DNA of 6,425 nt, from NCBI GenBank assembly GCA_964407825.1, contig CAYOXD010000127.1, positions 1 through 6,425 on the forward strand, in the 5' to 3' direction. The notes under the pieces were generated by a model, which was not told the DNA's origin, searched no databases, and saw only the letters and a list, made by a program, of their open reading frames with translations. This DNA is from CAYOXD01 sp964407825. GTDB lineage: Bacteria; Desulfobacterota; Desulfobacteria; Desulfobacterales; JAFDDL01. Both the position numbers and the translations under genes were made by a program. Below, in pieces: positions 1 to 6,257 of this stretch. Within the stretch, counting starts at the first letter, position 1, and every line of letters begins with the position of its first letter.

Positions 1-1317
1 GCGGGAAAAGAGCGTCCGGCGCAGGCGGCTCTCGGCAAATCGTTCCAGCCTGCGCAGGTTGGGGGGGCGGCGGCCGTTAAATAACCCACAGGCGCGGTAA
101 TAGCGCATATCTATTCCCCACGTTGAGAGCCCCCGTGGATCCCTTAAGAGGGTGCGGACGAGCGCAAGGGGGTTCCTGAGCAGATCGAGCAGGGGGCCGG
201 CCATCTCCGATGGATCGCGGAAGCACTCCCAGTCGCAGCGCCTGCAGGTATTCTCCTCGCTCAGGCTCTGGATCCGGCGGATATCCATATCCCATAGGAG
301 GCCATGGTCCTCATTGCCCCGGTATCCACAGGGGTAGACGTGGCCGTTGGCGGCATTCACAAAGAAGAAATCGATACCTCCGCGGCATCCATAAGGTTGT
401 GGTCCCGTTTCTTGGCCGCTATGCTGGCGCGCCAGGGCCTGTAGGGAGCAAAGGGGAGAGAAGATACGGATCTTGTGCCGAAACCCGCGGATGGCCGCTG
501 CCAGGGCGCCAAAGAGTACCCGCTTTTCGGCAGGGGTGAACCGGACGATGGCATCGGCGGTGGTGGCCCCATAGACGGGGCTCAACCCCTGAGCGGCTTC
601 CGGTGTTTCGATACTCATGGGATAGCAGGTGTTGGCCATGGTAAAGCCCAGATCCACTGCCCGCCGGTAAAACGCCTCGAAGGCGTTTCGATAGCGGCGG
701 TAAAAGACAGAAAGGTAGGCTTCCTCCGATTGCGCGTCCGCCCTTCGATGCTCGGCGGTGGACGCTCCTCCCACCATGCGGTTGATGCCCAGATTCACCG
801 CCGGGTAGATACCTGCCCTGTGAAAGATCGGCAGGGCCCGGCCGATGCCGGCCACTACACCGGGAAAGCCCCGCATGCGCTCATGGACCTCGTCCACGGC
901 CGAGTCCAGGCTGATCCAGAAGTTGCGAAGCGGTGTGTCGGCCAGCTGATCCGCGATCCGGGCGATCCGGTTCTCCAGGTGTCCCTTCTCCGGGCGGGCG
1001 AAGAGAAATCCGTTGGTACCGGTCCGGATGAAGGGAATGCCAGCGCTGCCGGCATATCGTATCAGCTCCGTCAGACGACGGATATCCAGAAGGGGCTCGC
1101 CTCCTGTAAAGGAGATGGCCTGAACCCCCAGCCGGGCGGCGGCGTCGATCATCCGCTTGACCCTGTCGGTGGCAAGGGTGGATCTGGGAAATGGCTCGCC
1201 GACCCGCATGCCGCACTGGGGACAGCGGGCGTTGCAGCGGTCGGTGATCTGGATGACGAGCTGCCCGGGGACGCGGCGGCGCATCAGGCAGCGGAGTATC
1301 GGTGCGGTGGAAATCAA
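1..1317 (-). CDS. Radical SAM protein with SPASM-like C-terminal domain (3' end outside window)
   Basis: The minus-strand frame is open from a TTG at 1317 to the window edge, giving at least 439 residues with no stop. Seen directly: ITDRCNARCPQCG holds the CxxxCxxC motif (Cys28, Cys32, Cys35) that binds the [4Fe-4S] cluster used to cleave S-adenosylmethionine. TGGEP (72-75) is the SAM-contacting motif, and ISLDS (135-139) is typical of a later TIM-barrel strand. The C-terminal part has Cys311-x13-Gly-x4-Cys330, then Cys358-x2-Cys361-x3-Cys365, with a further Cys410. The first half fits the SPASM signature CX9-15GX4C; the second half is a shortened variant (family rule CX2CX5CX3C). An auxiliary iron-sulfur cluster is therefore likely. 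SPASM proteins commonly modify peptides, but also act on other substrates, so the substrate is unknown. The gene diverges from the three-gene operon at 1558. The alternative ATG start at 1284 (Met12) has no Shine-Dalgarno. The gene could not be followed past base 1. Confidence 0.93.
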   Translation of the reverse strand, partial: MISTAPILRCLMRRRVPGQLVIQITDRCNARCPQCGMRVGEPFPRSTLATDRVKRMIDAAARLGVQAISFTGGEPLLDIRRLTELIRYAGSAGIPFIRTGTNGFLFARPEKGHLENRIARIADQLADTPLRNFWISLDSAVDEVHERMRGFPGVVAGIGRALPIFHRAGIYPAVNLGINRMVGGASTAEHRRADAQSEEAYLSVFYRRYRNAFEAFYRRAVDLGFTMANTCYPMSIETPEAAQGLSPVYGATTADAIVRFTPAEKRVLFGALAAAIRGFRHKIRIFSPLCSLQALARQHSGQETGPQPYGCRGGIDFFFVNAANGHVYPCGYRGNEDHGLLWDMDIRRIQSLSEENTCRRCDWECFRDPSEMAGPLLDLLRNPLALVRTLLRDPRGLSTWGIDMRYYRACGLFNGRRPPNLRRLERFAESRLRRTLFSR

Positions 1318-1329
1318 TGGCTGATCCTT
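1315..1329 (-). promoter_or_regulatory. Ribosome binding site supporting the TTG start of the radical SAM gene
   Basis: Read on the minus strand, AAGGA lies at 1329-1325, followed by a 7-base spacer and TTG at 1317-1315. The frame is closed upstream by a TAA at 1341-1339, and no ATG or GTG lies between that stop and the TTG. The next in-frame ATG (1284-1282) has no purine-rich stretch before it. This favours TTG as the start, adding 11 residues ahead of Met12. Confidence 0.55.
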
Positions 1330-1340
1330 ACAAGGAGTTT

Positions 1341-1379
1341 ATGGGGGCACCCGTTCGTATGGGTCGAAACCTCTATTAG
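1341..1379 (+). CDS. Possible 12-residue leader peptide ORF (speculative)
   Basis: ATG at 1341 opens a short frame, MGAPVRMGRNLY, ending at TAG (1377-1379). AAGGAG at 1332-1337 precedes it, but the 3-base spacer is short for efficient initiation. A second in-frame ATG at 1359 would leave 6 residues. The stop codon overlaps the Shine-Dalgarno of the next tiny ORF (AGGAG, 1378-1382), as in coupled leader peptides. An ORF this short readily arises by chance, so the call rests only on the ribosome-site context. Confidence 0.15.
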   Translation: MGAPVRMGRNLY

Positions 1380-1410
1380 GAGCGTGGGTATGAGCAACGG
1401 ATTAGGAACG
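1375..1410. repeat. Pair of ATTAGGARCG direct repeats
   Basis: ATTAGGAGCG at 1375-1384 and ATTAGGAACG at 1401-1410 match at 9 of 10 positions. They are offset by 26 bases, about two and a half helical turns. They could be half-sites for a regulator of the divergent genes. The first copy also contains the AGGAG preceding the tiny ORF at 1390, so translation signals may explain part of the similarity. Confidence 0.3.
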
Positions 1411-1437
1411 TATTTGAATCTCGCTTACACGGCCTGA
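1390..1437 (+). CDS. Possible 15-residue peptide ORF (speculative)
   Basis: AGGAG at 1378-1382, a 7-base spacer and ATG at 1390 form a well-spaced initiation site, better than that of the large gene downstream. The product would be MSNGLGTYLNLAYTA, ending at TGA (1435-1437). It could be a leader peptide for the operon. Because a SPASM-like radical SAM gene lies next to it, it could also be a very short peptide substrate, though it is shorter than the peptide substrates I know (PqqA has about 22-24 residues). It may equally be chance; conservation in relatives is the deciding test. Confidence 0.22.
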   Translation: MSNGLGTYLNLAYTA

Positions 1438-1443
1438 AATGTG

Positions 1444-1461
1444 GGTTTAACCATTAATTAA
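1444..1461. promoter_or_regulatory. AT-rich palindromic patch, candidate operator or promoter element
   Basis: GGTTTAACC (1444-1452) is an inverted repeat around a central T. It is followed directly by the perfect palindrome TTAATTAA (1454-1461). The patch is clearly AT-rich within GC-rich surroundings and lies about 100 bases upstream of the operon. Partial -10-like matches occur in it, but no -35 element is correctly placed, so its function is not established. Confidence 0.25.
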
Positions 1462-1557
1462 CTAGGCGGTAACGAAGGACGAATCAAGGGCACATACCCT
1501 CTGTCAGCCTGTTCGGAAGACCCGGGCGGAAGGTTTATCAACCCTATTTGTGGCGCC

Positions 1558-4020
1558 ATGAAGAATAAAGTCATGATATCACTGGCAGGTTCAAAGGACA
1601 CTGTTCCCATGTATCCCGGCGATGCCTCCGTTCTGGCCGATCTCAGGCCGGCCAACCTCTTCAAGCTGATCCACCTTCTCGGCATCGACGCTGCCACCGC
1701 CGAGGGACTGGCCCGGAGTTTGCCCTTCACACCGGAAGACACCACAGCAGGCGCTGAAAACGAGTATCAGACCGCAGTTGAAGGAGACGGCGAACAGGTG
1801 GATCTGGCCTGCGAGATCCGGGACTCCACCTATTTCAAGAACCTCAGACAGCGGGCCCTGCGAGGAGACGCGCCCAGGTCCGCGGTCATGGATCTGGAGC
1901 GTTTCCTGTTGGAAAACAGGGGCCGAATCTGGGAGAACAGCTGGGTGCGTTTCCCCCAGCGGGCCCTCGGCGCATACGCCATGGCGGTTTTGCAGGAGGA
2001 TCTTCGCGCCGACAAAAACCTGCCGGAGAGCCCGGCGAGGGGCGATGCCCACCGGTTTTTCATCAGGGTGGACGGTCGGGAGTATCTCCGGCTCCCGGTG
2101 AGTTATCTGCTGAAACTGTCCCTGGCTGCCGCCGTGGGGGGAGACGGAATCCACGCCACTGTCCGTGAGATGGGCCGCCGCGCCATGGCCCATTTCCTTT
2201 CGGACAACACTTCGCCCGAGACCTTCTCATTTCATCCGGTGTCCATGGCGGAAACTTTTGACCGGGGGGTCGGCATTGCCCGGGAGAGCGCCCTCCGGTT
2301 TCTGCTCTCCCAACTGCTTATTCAACATGCCAACCGACGGTTCGGCCTTCTCGAGAGGGGGCAGCGGGCCCTGCTCTACTTCGCCCCCCACCCGCCGGTG
2401 CGTCAGAAGGTTCTCAATAATCTGATCCCGGACAGCTTCTACCGGACGCTCTTCATGAGCCCCTGCCTGTCTGGTTGGACCGACGGTGAGGCCAAGCATC
2501 GCTATATGCACCTCTGTCACACGGTGCTCTCAAGGAGTCAGCTGAACGCAGTCCTGAAACTCCGAGAGGCGGGGATCATCGTCAACAACCTGGTAGTGCT
2601 GCCCAATCCTTCCAATATCAGTCTGGCCAACAACGGCACCCACCTCAGTTTGGGCAGCCGGAAGCTGACGGCTCTCATGGCAGACCCAGGATCCGGTTTC
2701 GGTCCCCTGGAGGAGAAGTATTACGGGGACTTGAGCATCAAGATCATGGAGCACTTTCTGCCCCTCTTCGTGGGCCTCTATTCGGCCGCCCCCTACCGGA
2801 TCGATTTCGGGGAATTTCACCCGGAGCGGGTCTTGGGCTTTCTGCCCCACGAACTGAATTTCACACATCTTCGAATGCTCTGGCGCCGCTGGAAGAAAAA
2901 GGCGGATCTCAAGGTTCTGAGTCGAAGCATCACCCCCTTCGGCCCCGAATGGCTGGATCGCACCCTCGCCCGGTGTTTCAGGCTGAAGGGGGACTTTATC
3001 CCGGACTTCAGGCTCATCGATTACCTCGTGGCTCTCATGAGCACGGACGAGAGCCCGGCTCTGGACGGCAGACCGGGGAACGAGGCGAGACTGAAGCAGG
3101 ACCTGGGGGACATGGGCGTGTTTGATCCCTGCATGCCCCTGTACATGCTCTGCCGGCCCCGAAGCTTCGGAACCCATGGATTTACCGGTTTTGAAGGGCG
3201 CCATTACAGCCTCTTTGAGAATCTGGTTGGGGACTTGGGGCATGCAGCCAATCTCCAGATGCTGGTTACCGCCCTGGCCTTTAAGTACATCTGCGCCGGC
3301 GAGGTTGGCCACGCGGACATTCCCGATCATCCCTTTGTGGAAAGCGAGCGCCGTCAGATTTTCTTCGGTGCCGCCATCGGCATTCCCACCTTCTACGTGA
3401 AGACCGACACCCCGAACCGACTCCTGGCCCGCATGGTGAAAAGAACCGCCAACACACGACCCAGCCGCCGCTACGCCGGCTATATCCGGGTGCTGGCGGG
3501 GGCCTTCCGTCGGACCCTGCTGACGCTGCTGCGGGAGGATGCAGCCGATCTGATCGAGGCGGGAAATCTCCATCCAACACTTCGGGATCTGGAGGAGAGG
3601 CTCCAGGACGGCGGTCGCCAAGGCGTTTCCCATCGGCTCACCCGTCGCATCTGCCGGGAGGCGGGTATCTCCTCTCCCACGGCCCTGACCCAGGGGGAGT
3701 TCAACGCTGCGGCCGAATCTTTCTACAGGGAGCGCCTGAGAAGGGAACAGATGGGCGAGGCTCTGGACCTGTGGTGCGGCGAGGTCCGAAAACTGGACAG
3801 CCTGAGGGCCTGGCGCCAGGGCCGTTCCAACCAGGCGCTTTATTCCATTTTGAAGGGGGCCGGCGCTGCCGATTTCATCACCCAGATGCGATCCGCGTTC
3901 CTCGCCGAAAAGCTGCCGGCAGCGGAGCTGACCCGGCTCATTCACCTCATGCTCCTCACCTTGGACCACTTGAAACGGCGCACCAGCGTTCCCTCTGCAC
4001 AGGAGGTGTTCGAAGTATGA
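1558..4020 (+). CDS. Uncharacterised 820-residue protein, first gene of the operon
   Basis: I do not recognise this family. It is a long, codon-rich reading frame that ends in an ATGA overlap with the next gene, so it is certainly coding. The product looks soluble: no signal peptide and no clear membrane segment. Dense, family-like motifs are visible: LPNPSNISLANNG with THLSLGSRKL (348-370); EKYYGDLSIKIMEHF followed by YSAAPYRIDFGEFHPE (386-423) and LGFLPHEL (426-433); and a Gly/His-rich FGTHGFTGFEGRHYSLF (537-553). The conserved polar and glycine residues look more like an enzyme than a scaffold, but this is an impression. Residues 640-810 are mostly charged and helical. The start is uncertain: ATG 1558 and ATG 1573 lack a convincing Shine-Dalgarno, whereas ATG 1609 (Met18, 803 residues) has AAGGA at 1594-1598 with a 10-base spacer. 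Context suggests it works with the decarboxylase-like and Lgt-like products. Confidence 0.93.
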   Translation: MKNKVMISLAGSKDTVPMYPGDASVLADLRPANLFKLIHLLGIDAATAEGLARSLPFTPEDTTAGAENEYQTAVEGDGEQVDLACEIRDSTYFKNLRQRALRGDAPRSAVMDLERFLLENRGRIWENSWVRFPQRALGAYAMAVLQEDLRADKNLPESPARGDAHRFFIRVDGREYLRLPVSYLLKLSLAAAVGGDGIHATVREMGRRAMAHFLSDNTSPETFSFHPVSMAETFDRGVGIARESALRFLLSQLLIQHANRRFGLLERGQRALLYFAPHPPVRQKVLNNLIPDSFYRTLFMSPCLSGWTDGEAKHRYMHLCHTVLSRSQLNAVLKLREAGIIVNNLVVLPNPSNISLANNGTHLSLGSRKLTALMADPGSGFGPLEEKYYGDLSIKIMEHFLPLFVGLYSAAPYRIDFGEFHPERVLGFLPHELNFTHLRMLWRRWKKKADLKVLSRSITPFGPEWLDRTLARCFRLKGDFIPDFRLIDYLVALMSTDESPALDGRPGNEARLKQDLGDMGVFDPCMPLYMLCRPRSFGTHGFTGFEGRHYSLFENLVGDLGHAANLQMLVTALAFKYICAGEVGHADIPDHPFVESERRQIFFGAAIGIPTFYVKTDTPNRLLARMVKRTANTRPSRRYAGYIRVLAGAFRRTLLTLLREDAADLIEAGNLHPTLRDLEERLQDGGRQGVSHRLTRRICREAGISSPTALTQGEFNAAAESFYRERLRREQMGEALDLWCGEVRKLDSLRAWRQGRSNQALYSILKGAGAADFITQMRSAFLAEKLPAAELTRLIHLMLLTLDHLKRRTSVPSAQEVFEV
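4001..4008 (+). promoter_or_regulatory. Strong ribosome binding site of the decarboxylase-like gene, inside the preceding gene
   Basis: AGGAGGTG at 4001-4008 nearly matches the full anti-Shine-Dalgarno complement and lies 8 bases before ATG 4017. It sits within the last codons of the 820-residue gene. It fixes the start of the second gene even though its frame stays open further upstream, and implies translational coupling. Confidence 0.85.
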
Positions 4021-5069
4021 AGGCACCGGCGATCCCCCATCAGTACATCGACCGGCGCTCGCGGCGGGTGGTGACCGAGCGGCTCGTGGCCGACCCGCTG
4101 ATCCGCAGCCTCTATTCGCGGGCAAGGGAGAGCGCGCCCCTTGTCTTCCGGGCAGCCATTTCGAACCGCATGTCCGGACTTCTCGGATATCTCAACTACG
4201 ATGGTCCCCTGGCCAGCGTCGCCCGTCAGAGGGCGGGGCGCATCCGGGCCATGGGTATCGATCCATCGGAGTGCCTTGAGCCGCCCGAGGCCTTGGATAC
4301 GGTCCGCAAGCTATTTGAGAGAAAGATTCGGTACTGGCGCTGCCGCCCCATGCACGATGCTGTGGATCGGATCGTATCTCCTGCCGATGCCCGGATGATC
4401 GTCGGGTCCCTCCACGGGCACAGCCCCCTTTTCCTCAAGGAGAAATTCTTCTCCTTTTTTGAACTCATTGGAACGGACAAACAACAGTGGATCGATGCTT
4501 TCCACGGCGGAGATTTCGCCATTTTCCGGCTGACTCCGGATAAGTATCATTACAACCACACGCCTGTTTCGGGACGGGTACTGGACTTCTACGAGATCCA
4601 CGGTCACTGCCACTCGTGCAACCCGGGAGCCGTGGTGACCGAGGTCACTCCCTTTTCCAAGAACCGCCGGGTGGTGACGGTGATTGATACGGATATTCCC
4701 GGCGGTTCGGGCGTGGGCTTGGTGGCCATGATCGAAATCGTGGCCATGATGATCGGCGAGATCGTCCAGTGCTACAGTGTTCGCGCCTATGACGGTCCGA
4801 TGGCGATCCGGTCGGGGCTTTTCTTGGAGCGTGGACGGCCCAAGAGTCTATACCGACCTGGAAGCAGCGTCGATGTGGTGATATTCCAGCGGCAGCGAGT
4901 GACCTTTTCAGCGGATATCCTGGCCAATATGGCACGACGGGACGTCTCCAGCCGCTTTACCCATGGGTTTTATACCCCCCTGGTGGAGACGGATGTGAGG
5001 GTGCGATCGGAAATCGGTCGGCGCGCGGTCCGGTCGAAACCCGATGCGCGCGACATAGCTGAGGCTTGA
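4017..5069 (+). CDS. Phosphatidylserine decarboxylase family protein (pyruvoyl enzyme), divergent
   Basis: The 350-residue product follows the PSD layout: FERKIRYW..RP (100-111), SPAD (121-124), KYHYNHTPVSG (177-186, family DYHRFHMPVDG), NP (202-203) and a C-terminal PGSSVDVVIF (281-290) in place of LGST. In E. coli Psd the triad is Asp90, His147 and Ser254. Here Asp124 and His181 have the same 57-residue spacing, His178 matches His144, and Ser283 is the expected self-cleavage serine. Cleavage between Gly282 and Ser283 would give a 282-residue beta chain and a 68-residue pyruvoyl alpha chain. The reaction is therefore probably decarboxylation of a serine-type head group or a free amino acid. 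Oddities: SPADG reads SPADAR, LGST reads PGSS, and the usual hydrophobic segment before NP is IHGHCHSC (194-201). The start ATG 4017 overlaps the previous stop. Substrate specificity cannot be read from the sequence; PSD-fold enzymes acting on free amino acids are known. Confidence 0.9.
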   Translation: MKAPAIPHQYIDRRSRRVVTERLVADPLIRSLYSRARESAPLVFRAAISNRMSGLLGYLNYDGPLASVARQRAGRIRAMGIDPSECLEPPEALDTVRKLFERKIRYWRCRPMHDAVDRIVSPADARMIVGSLHGHSPLFLKEKFFSFFELIGTDKQQWIDAFHGGDFAIFRLTPDKYHYNHTPVSGRVLDFYEIHGHCHSCNPGAVVTEVTPFSKNRRVVTVIDTDIPGGSGVGLVAMIEIVAMMIGEIVQCYSVRAYDGPMAIRSGLFLERGRPKSLYRPGSSVDVVIFQRQRVTFSADILANMARRDVSSRFTHGFYTPLVETDVRVRSEIGRRAVRSKPDARDIAEA

Positions 5070-5074
5070 AGGAG
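5069..5074 (+). promoter_or_regulatory. Ribosome binding site of the Lgt-like gene
   Basis: AAGGAG begins at the last base of the preceding stop codon and lies 8 bases before ATG 5083. There is no room for a separate promoter or terminator, so the third gene is read from the same transcript. Confidence 0.8.
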
Positions 5075-5082
5075 CTTTTCCC

Positions 5083-6132
5083 ATGGCAAACTGGATATTT
5101 ATCACCATTATGGCCTTGACCCTGGCGGTTATTTTTACCTGGAGCTTCAGGACCCTGCCCAAGGAGAGGTGGCAGATCCTCTGCGCCATGCCCCTCAGAA
5201 AGGGGGGCAGCGGGACCTGGACAGGGCTCAATTTGACCTATTATGGCCTCTTCAACGCCATGGCCTTGTGCGCGGCCGTGTTGCTGGTGATCGTCCTTAC
5301 CGGTGCCGCGGGTGTCGACCTGAGGATCCTGGCAGGGGTCGTTTGCCTCCTGCTGGGATGCTGTCTGCCGGCCTCCCGCATAATCGCCCGGTGGGTCGAG
5401 AAAAAACCGTGCACCTTCAGCGTTGGCGCCGCTTCTTTTCTGGGGATCGTGGCGGGTCCCTGGTTGGTTCGCCTGGTGCAGATCCTGTCCTCTGATCTGT
5501 TGTTCCCCCCTTTTGATGCAATGGCGGTCTTGGCGGCCCTCATGCTGGGCTATGCCCTGGGAGAGGCCATCGGCCGGCTGGGCTGCATCAGCTTCGGATG
5601 CTGCTACGGAAGACCCATGGATGAGATGCCTGGCGTGATTCAGCGCTGTTTCCCATGGATGTCCTTTATCTACTCGGGCGACACCAAGAAGATCGCCTAT
5701 GCCCATCGCCTTGAAGGAAAACCGATATTCGCCGTCCAGGCGCTCACCGCCGTGCTGTACAGCGCCGCCGCCCTTACGGGCACCTGGCTCTTCCTTTGGG
5801 GAGAGGCATCCATTGCCTTTGTCCTGTGCCTGGCGGTCACCCAGGGATGGCGGCTTTTATCGGAGTTTTTCCGGTTCGATTACCGGGGTGACCGAAAAAT
5901 CAGCGTTTATCAGTGGATGAGCCTGATCAGCATCCCTTACGGGATGCTTCTCCTTCCCCTTTTCCCAGCAGCCGGAATGCCCCTGGCGGTGGGCACCGGC
6001 CTGCGTCTCCTGTGGCATCCCTCCGTGATCCTCTTCCTTCAGGCTCTTTGGATCTTCATGTTTGTGCGAACCGGCAAAAGCGAGGTCACCGGCTCCACCC
6101 TGTCCTTTCACGTCATAGATTGCCGTCTGTAA
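5083..6132 (+). CDS. Lgt-like (prolipoprotein diacylglyceryl transferase family) membrane protein
   Basis: The 349-residue product is strongly hydrophobic, with roughly seven to nine membrane segments, the first at about 3-20. Lgt landmarks are in order: TYYGLF (52-57, compare the YGL of Lgt's early helix), GRLGC with FGCCYGRP (164-178, the Lgt signature region; Arg165 corresponds to E. coli Arg143), and EFFR plus DYRGDRKISVYQW (261-278; Arg264 corresponds to Arg239). True Lgt moves diacylglycerol from phosphatidylglycerol to the lipobox cysteine of prolipoproteins at the inner membrane. Here the E. coli SFHGG motif carrying essential His103 aligns with SFLGI (118-122), so that histidine is replaced by Leu120. 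The only histidines in the protein are 208, 312 and 343. The protein therefore probably keeps lipid binding but uses other chemistry or another acceptor. Its place behind a PSD-like gene suggests a role in head-group or anchor transfer. An Lgt relative, not a housekeeping Lgt, is the best call. Confidence 0.85.
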   Translation: MANWIFITIMALTLAVIFTWSFRTLPKERWQILCAMPLRKGGSGTWTGLNLTYYGLFNAMALCAAVLLVIVLTGAAGVDLRILAGVVCLLLGCCLPASRIIARWVEKKPCTFSVGAASFLGIVAGPWLVRLVQILSSDLLFPPFDAMAVLAALMLGYALGEAIGRLGCISFGCCYGRPMDEMPGVIQRCFPWMSFIYSGDTKKIAYAHRLEGKPIFAVQALTAVLYSAAALTGTWLFLWGEASIAFVLCLAVTQGWRLLSEFFRFDYRGDRKISVYQWMSLISIPYGMLLLPLFPAAGMPLAVGTGLRLLWHPSVILFLQALWIFMFVRTGKSEVTGSTLSFHVIDCRL

Positions 6133-6199
6133 AACGGCTTCATCGTCAGGGCCATCTCATGGCGACAGCGCAACCACCGTGGCAGCGGAGCAGAGAGGG

Positions 6200-6257
6200 C
6201 TCCGGCATTTAGCTGGAGACCGCGGCAATCAAGCTTAGGCGGTCGCCTGGGGACCGC
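6200..6257 (+). other. Mutually exclusive hairpins downstream of the operon
   Basis: Three stems can be drawn. CTCCGG (6200-6205) pairs with CTGGAG (6213-6218) across a 7-base loop, with one G-U pair. GACCGC (6218-6223) pairs with GCGGTC (6239-6244) across 15 bases. The same GCGGTC also pairs with GACCGC (6252-6257) across 7 bases. The last two cannot form together. No U-tract follows closely, so this is not a standard intrinsic terminator, but it could stall transcription, protect the operon's 3' end or act in a leader for the downstream gene. Confidence 0.4.

Larger units (their letters stand above)
1318..1557. other. Divergent intergenic region
   Basis: This 240-base gap lies between the radical SAM gene (left) and the operon (right) and must hold the start signals for both. 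I could not find a convincing sigma-70 promoter on either strand: TTGAAT at 1414-1419 has no good -10 at the right distance. What can be seen is a TCCTT/AAGGA palindrome (1325-1336), two tiny ORFs, a direct repeat, an AT-rich palindromic patch (1444-1461) and short 4-base-pair stems at 1487-1500 and 1532-1543. None matches a riboswitch class I know. Confidence 0.6.

Noticed and set aside
881..1216. 111-codon minus-strand ORF
   Set aside because: Same strand as the radical SAM gene but in another frame, which lacks all the family motifs.
475..1437. 320-codon plus-strand ORF overlapping the radical SAM gene
   Set aside because: It lies antisense to clear radical SAM motifs (CxxxCxxC, GGEP, SPASM-like cysteines). 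Its translation is low-complexity Gly/Pro/Arg-rich, typical of a shadow frame in GC-rich DNA. Only its last 15 codons have a separate ribosome site.
1484..1557. Possible riboswitch in the leader of the operon
   Set aside because: Only 4-base-pair stems could be drawn and no conserved core of a riboswitch class I know was found.
1591..2193. 200-codon minus-strand ORF
   Set aside because: It is antisense to the start of the 820-residue gene and has no recognisable domain; a shadow of GC-rich codons.
3771..4016. Upstream extension of the PSD-like gene (82 extra codons)
   Set aside because: It is in frame but lies wholly inside the 820-residue gene. The strong AGGAGGTG at 4001-4008 and the ATGA overlap place the start at 4017.
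2530..4125. 531-codon minus-strand ORF
   Set aside because: It is antisense to the 820-residue gene, which has operon spacing and motif-like protein sequence. The antisense product is Gln/Gly/Pro-rich with no domain, and no ribosome site was noticed.
4957..5706. 249-codon minus-strand ORF
   Set aside because: It is antisense to the end of the PSD-like and the start of the Lgt-like genes; its Gln/Gly/Asp-rich composition is the complement of membrane-protein codons.
6122..6138. Possible terminator hairpin at the end of the Lgt-like gene (GCCGT/ACGGC, 7-base loop)
   Set aside because: The stem is only 5 base pairs and no U-tract follows, so it does not meet the criteria for an intrinsic terminator.
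6159..6212. 17-codon ORF after the operon (MATAQPPWQRSREGSGI)
   Set aside because: No ribosome binding site and no family resemblance; it overlaps the hairpin region and is likely chance.
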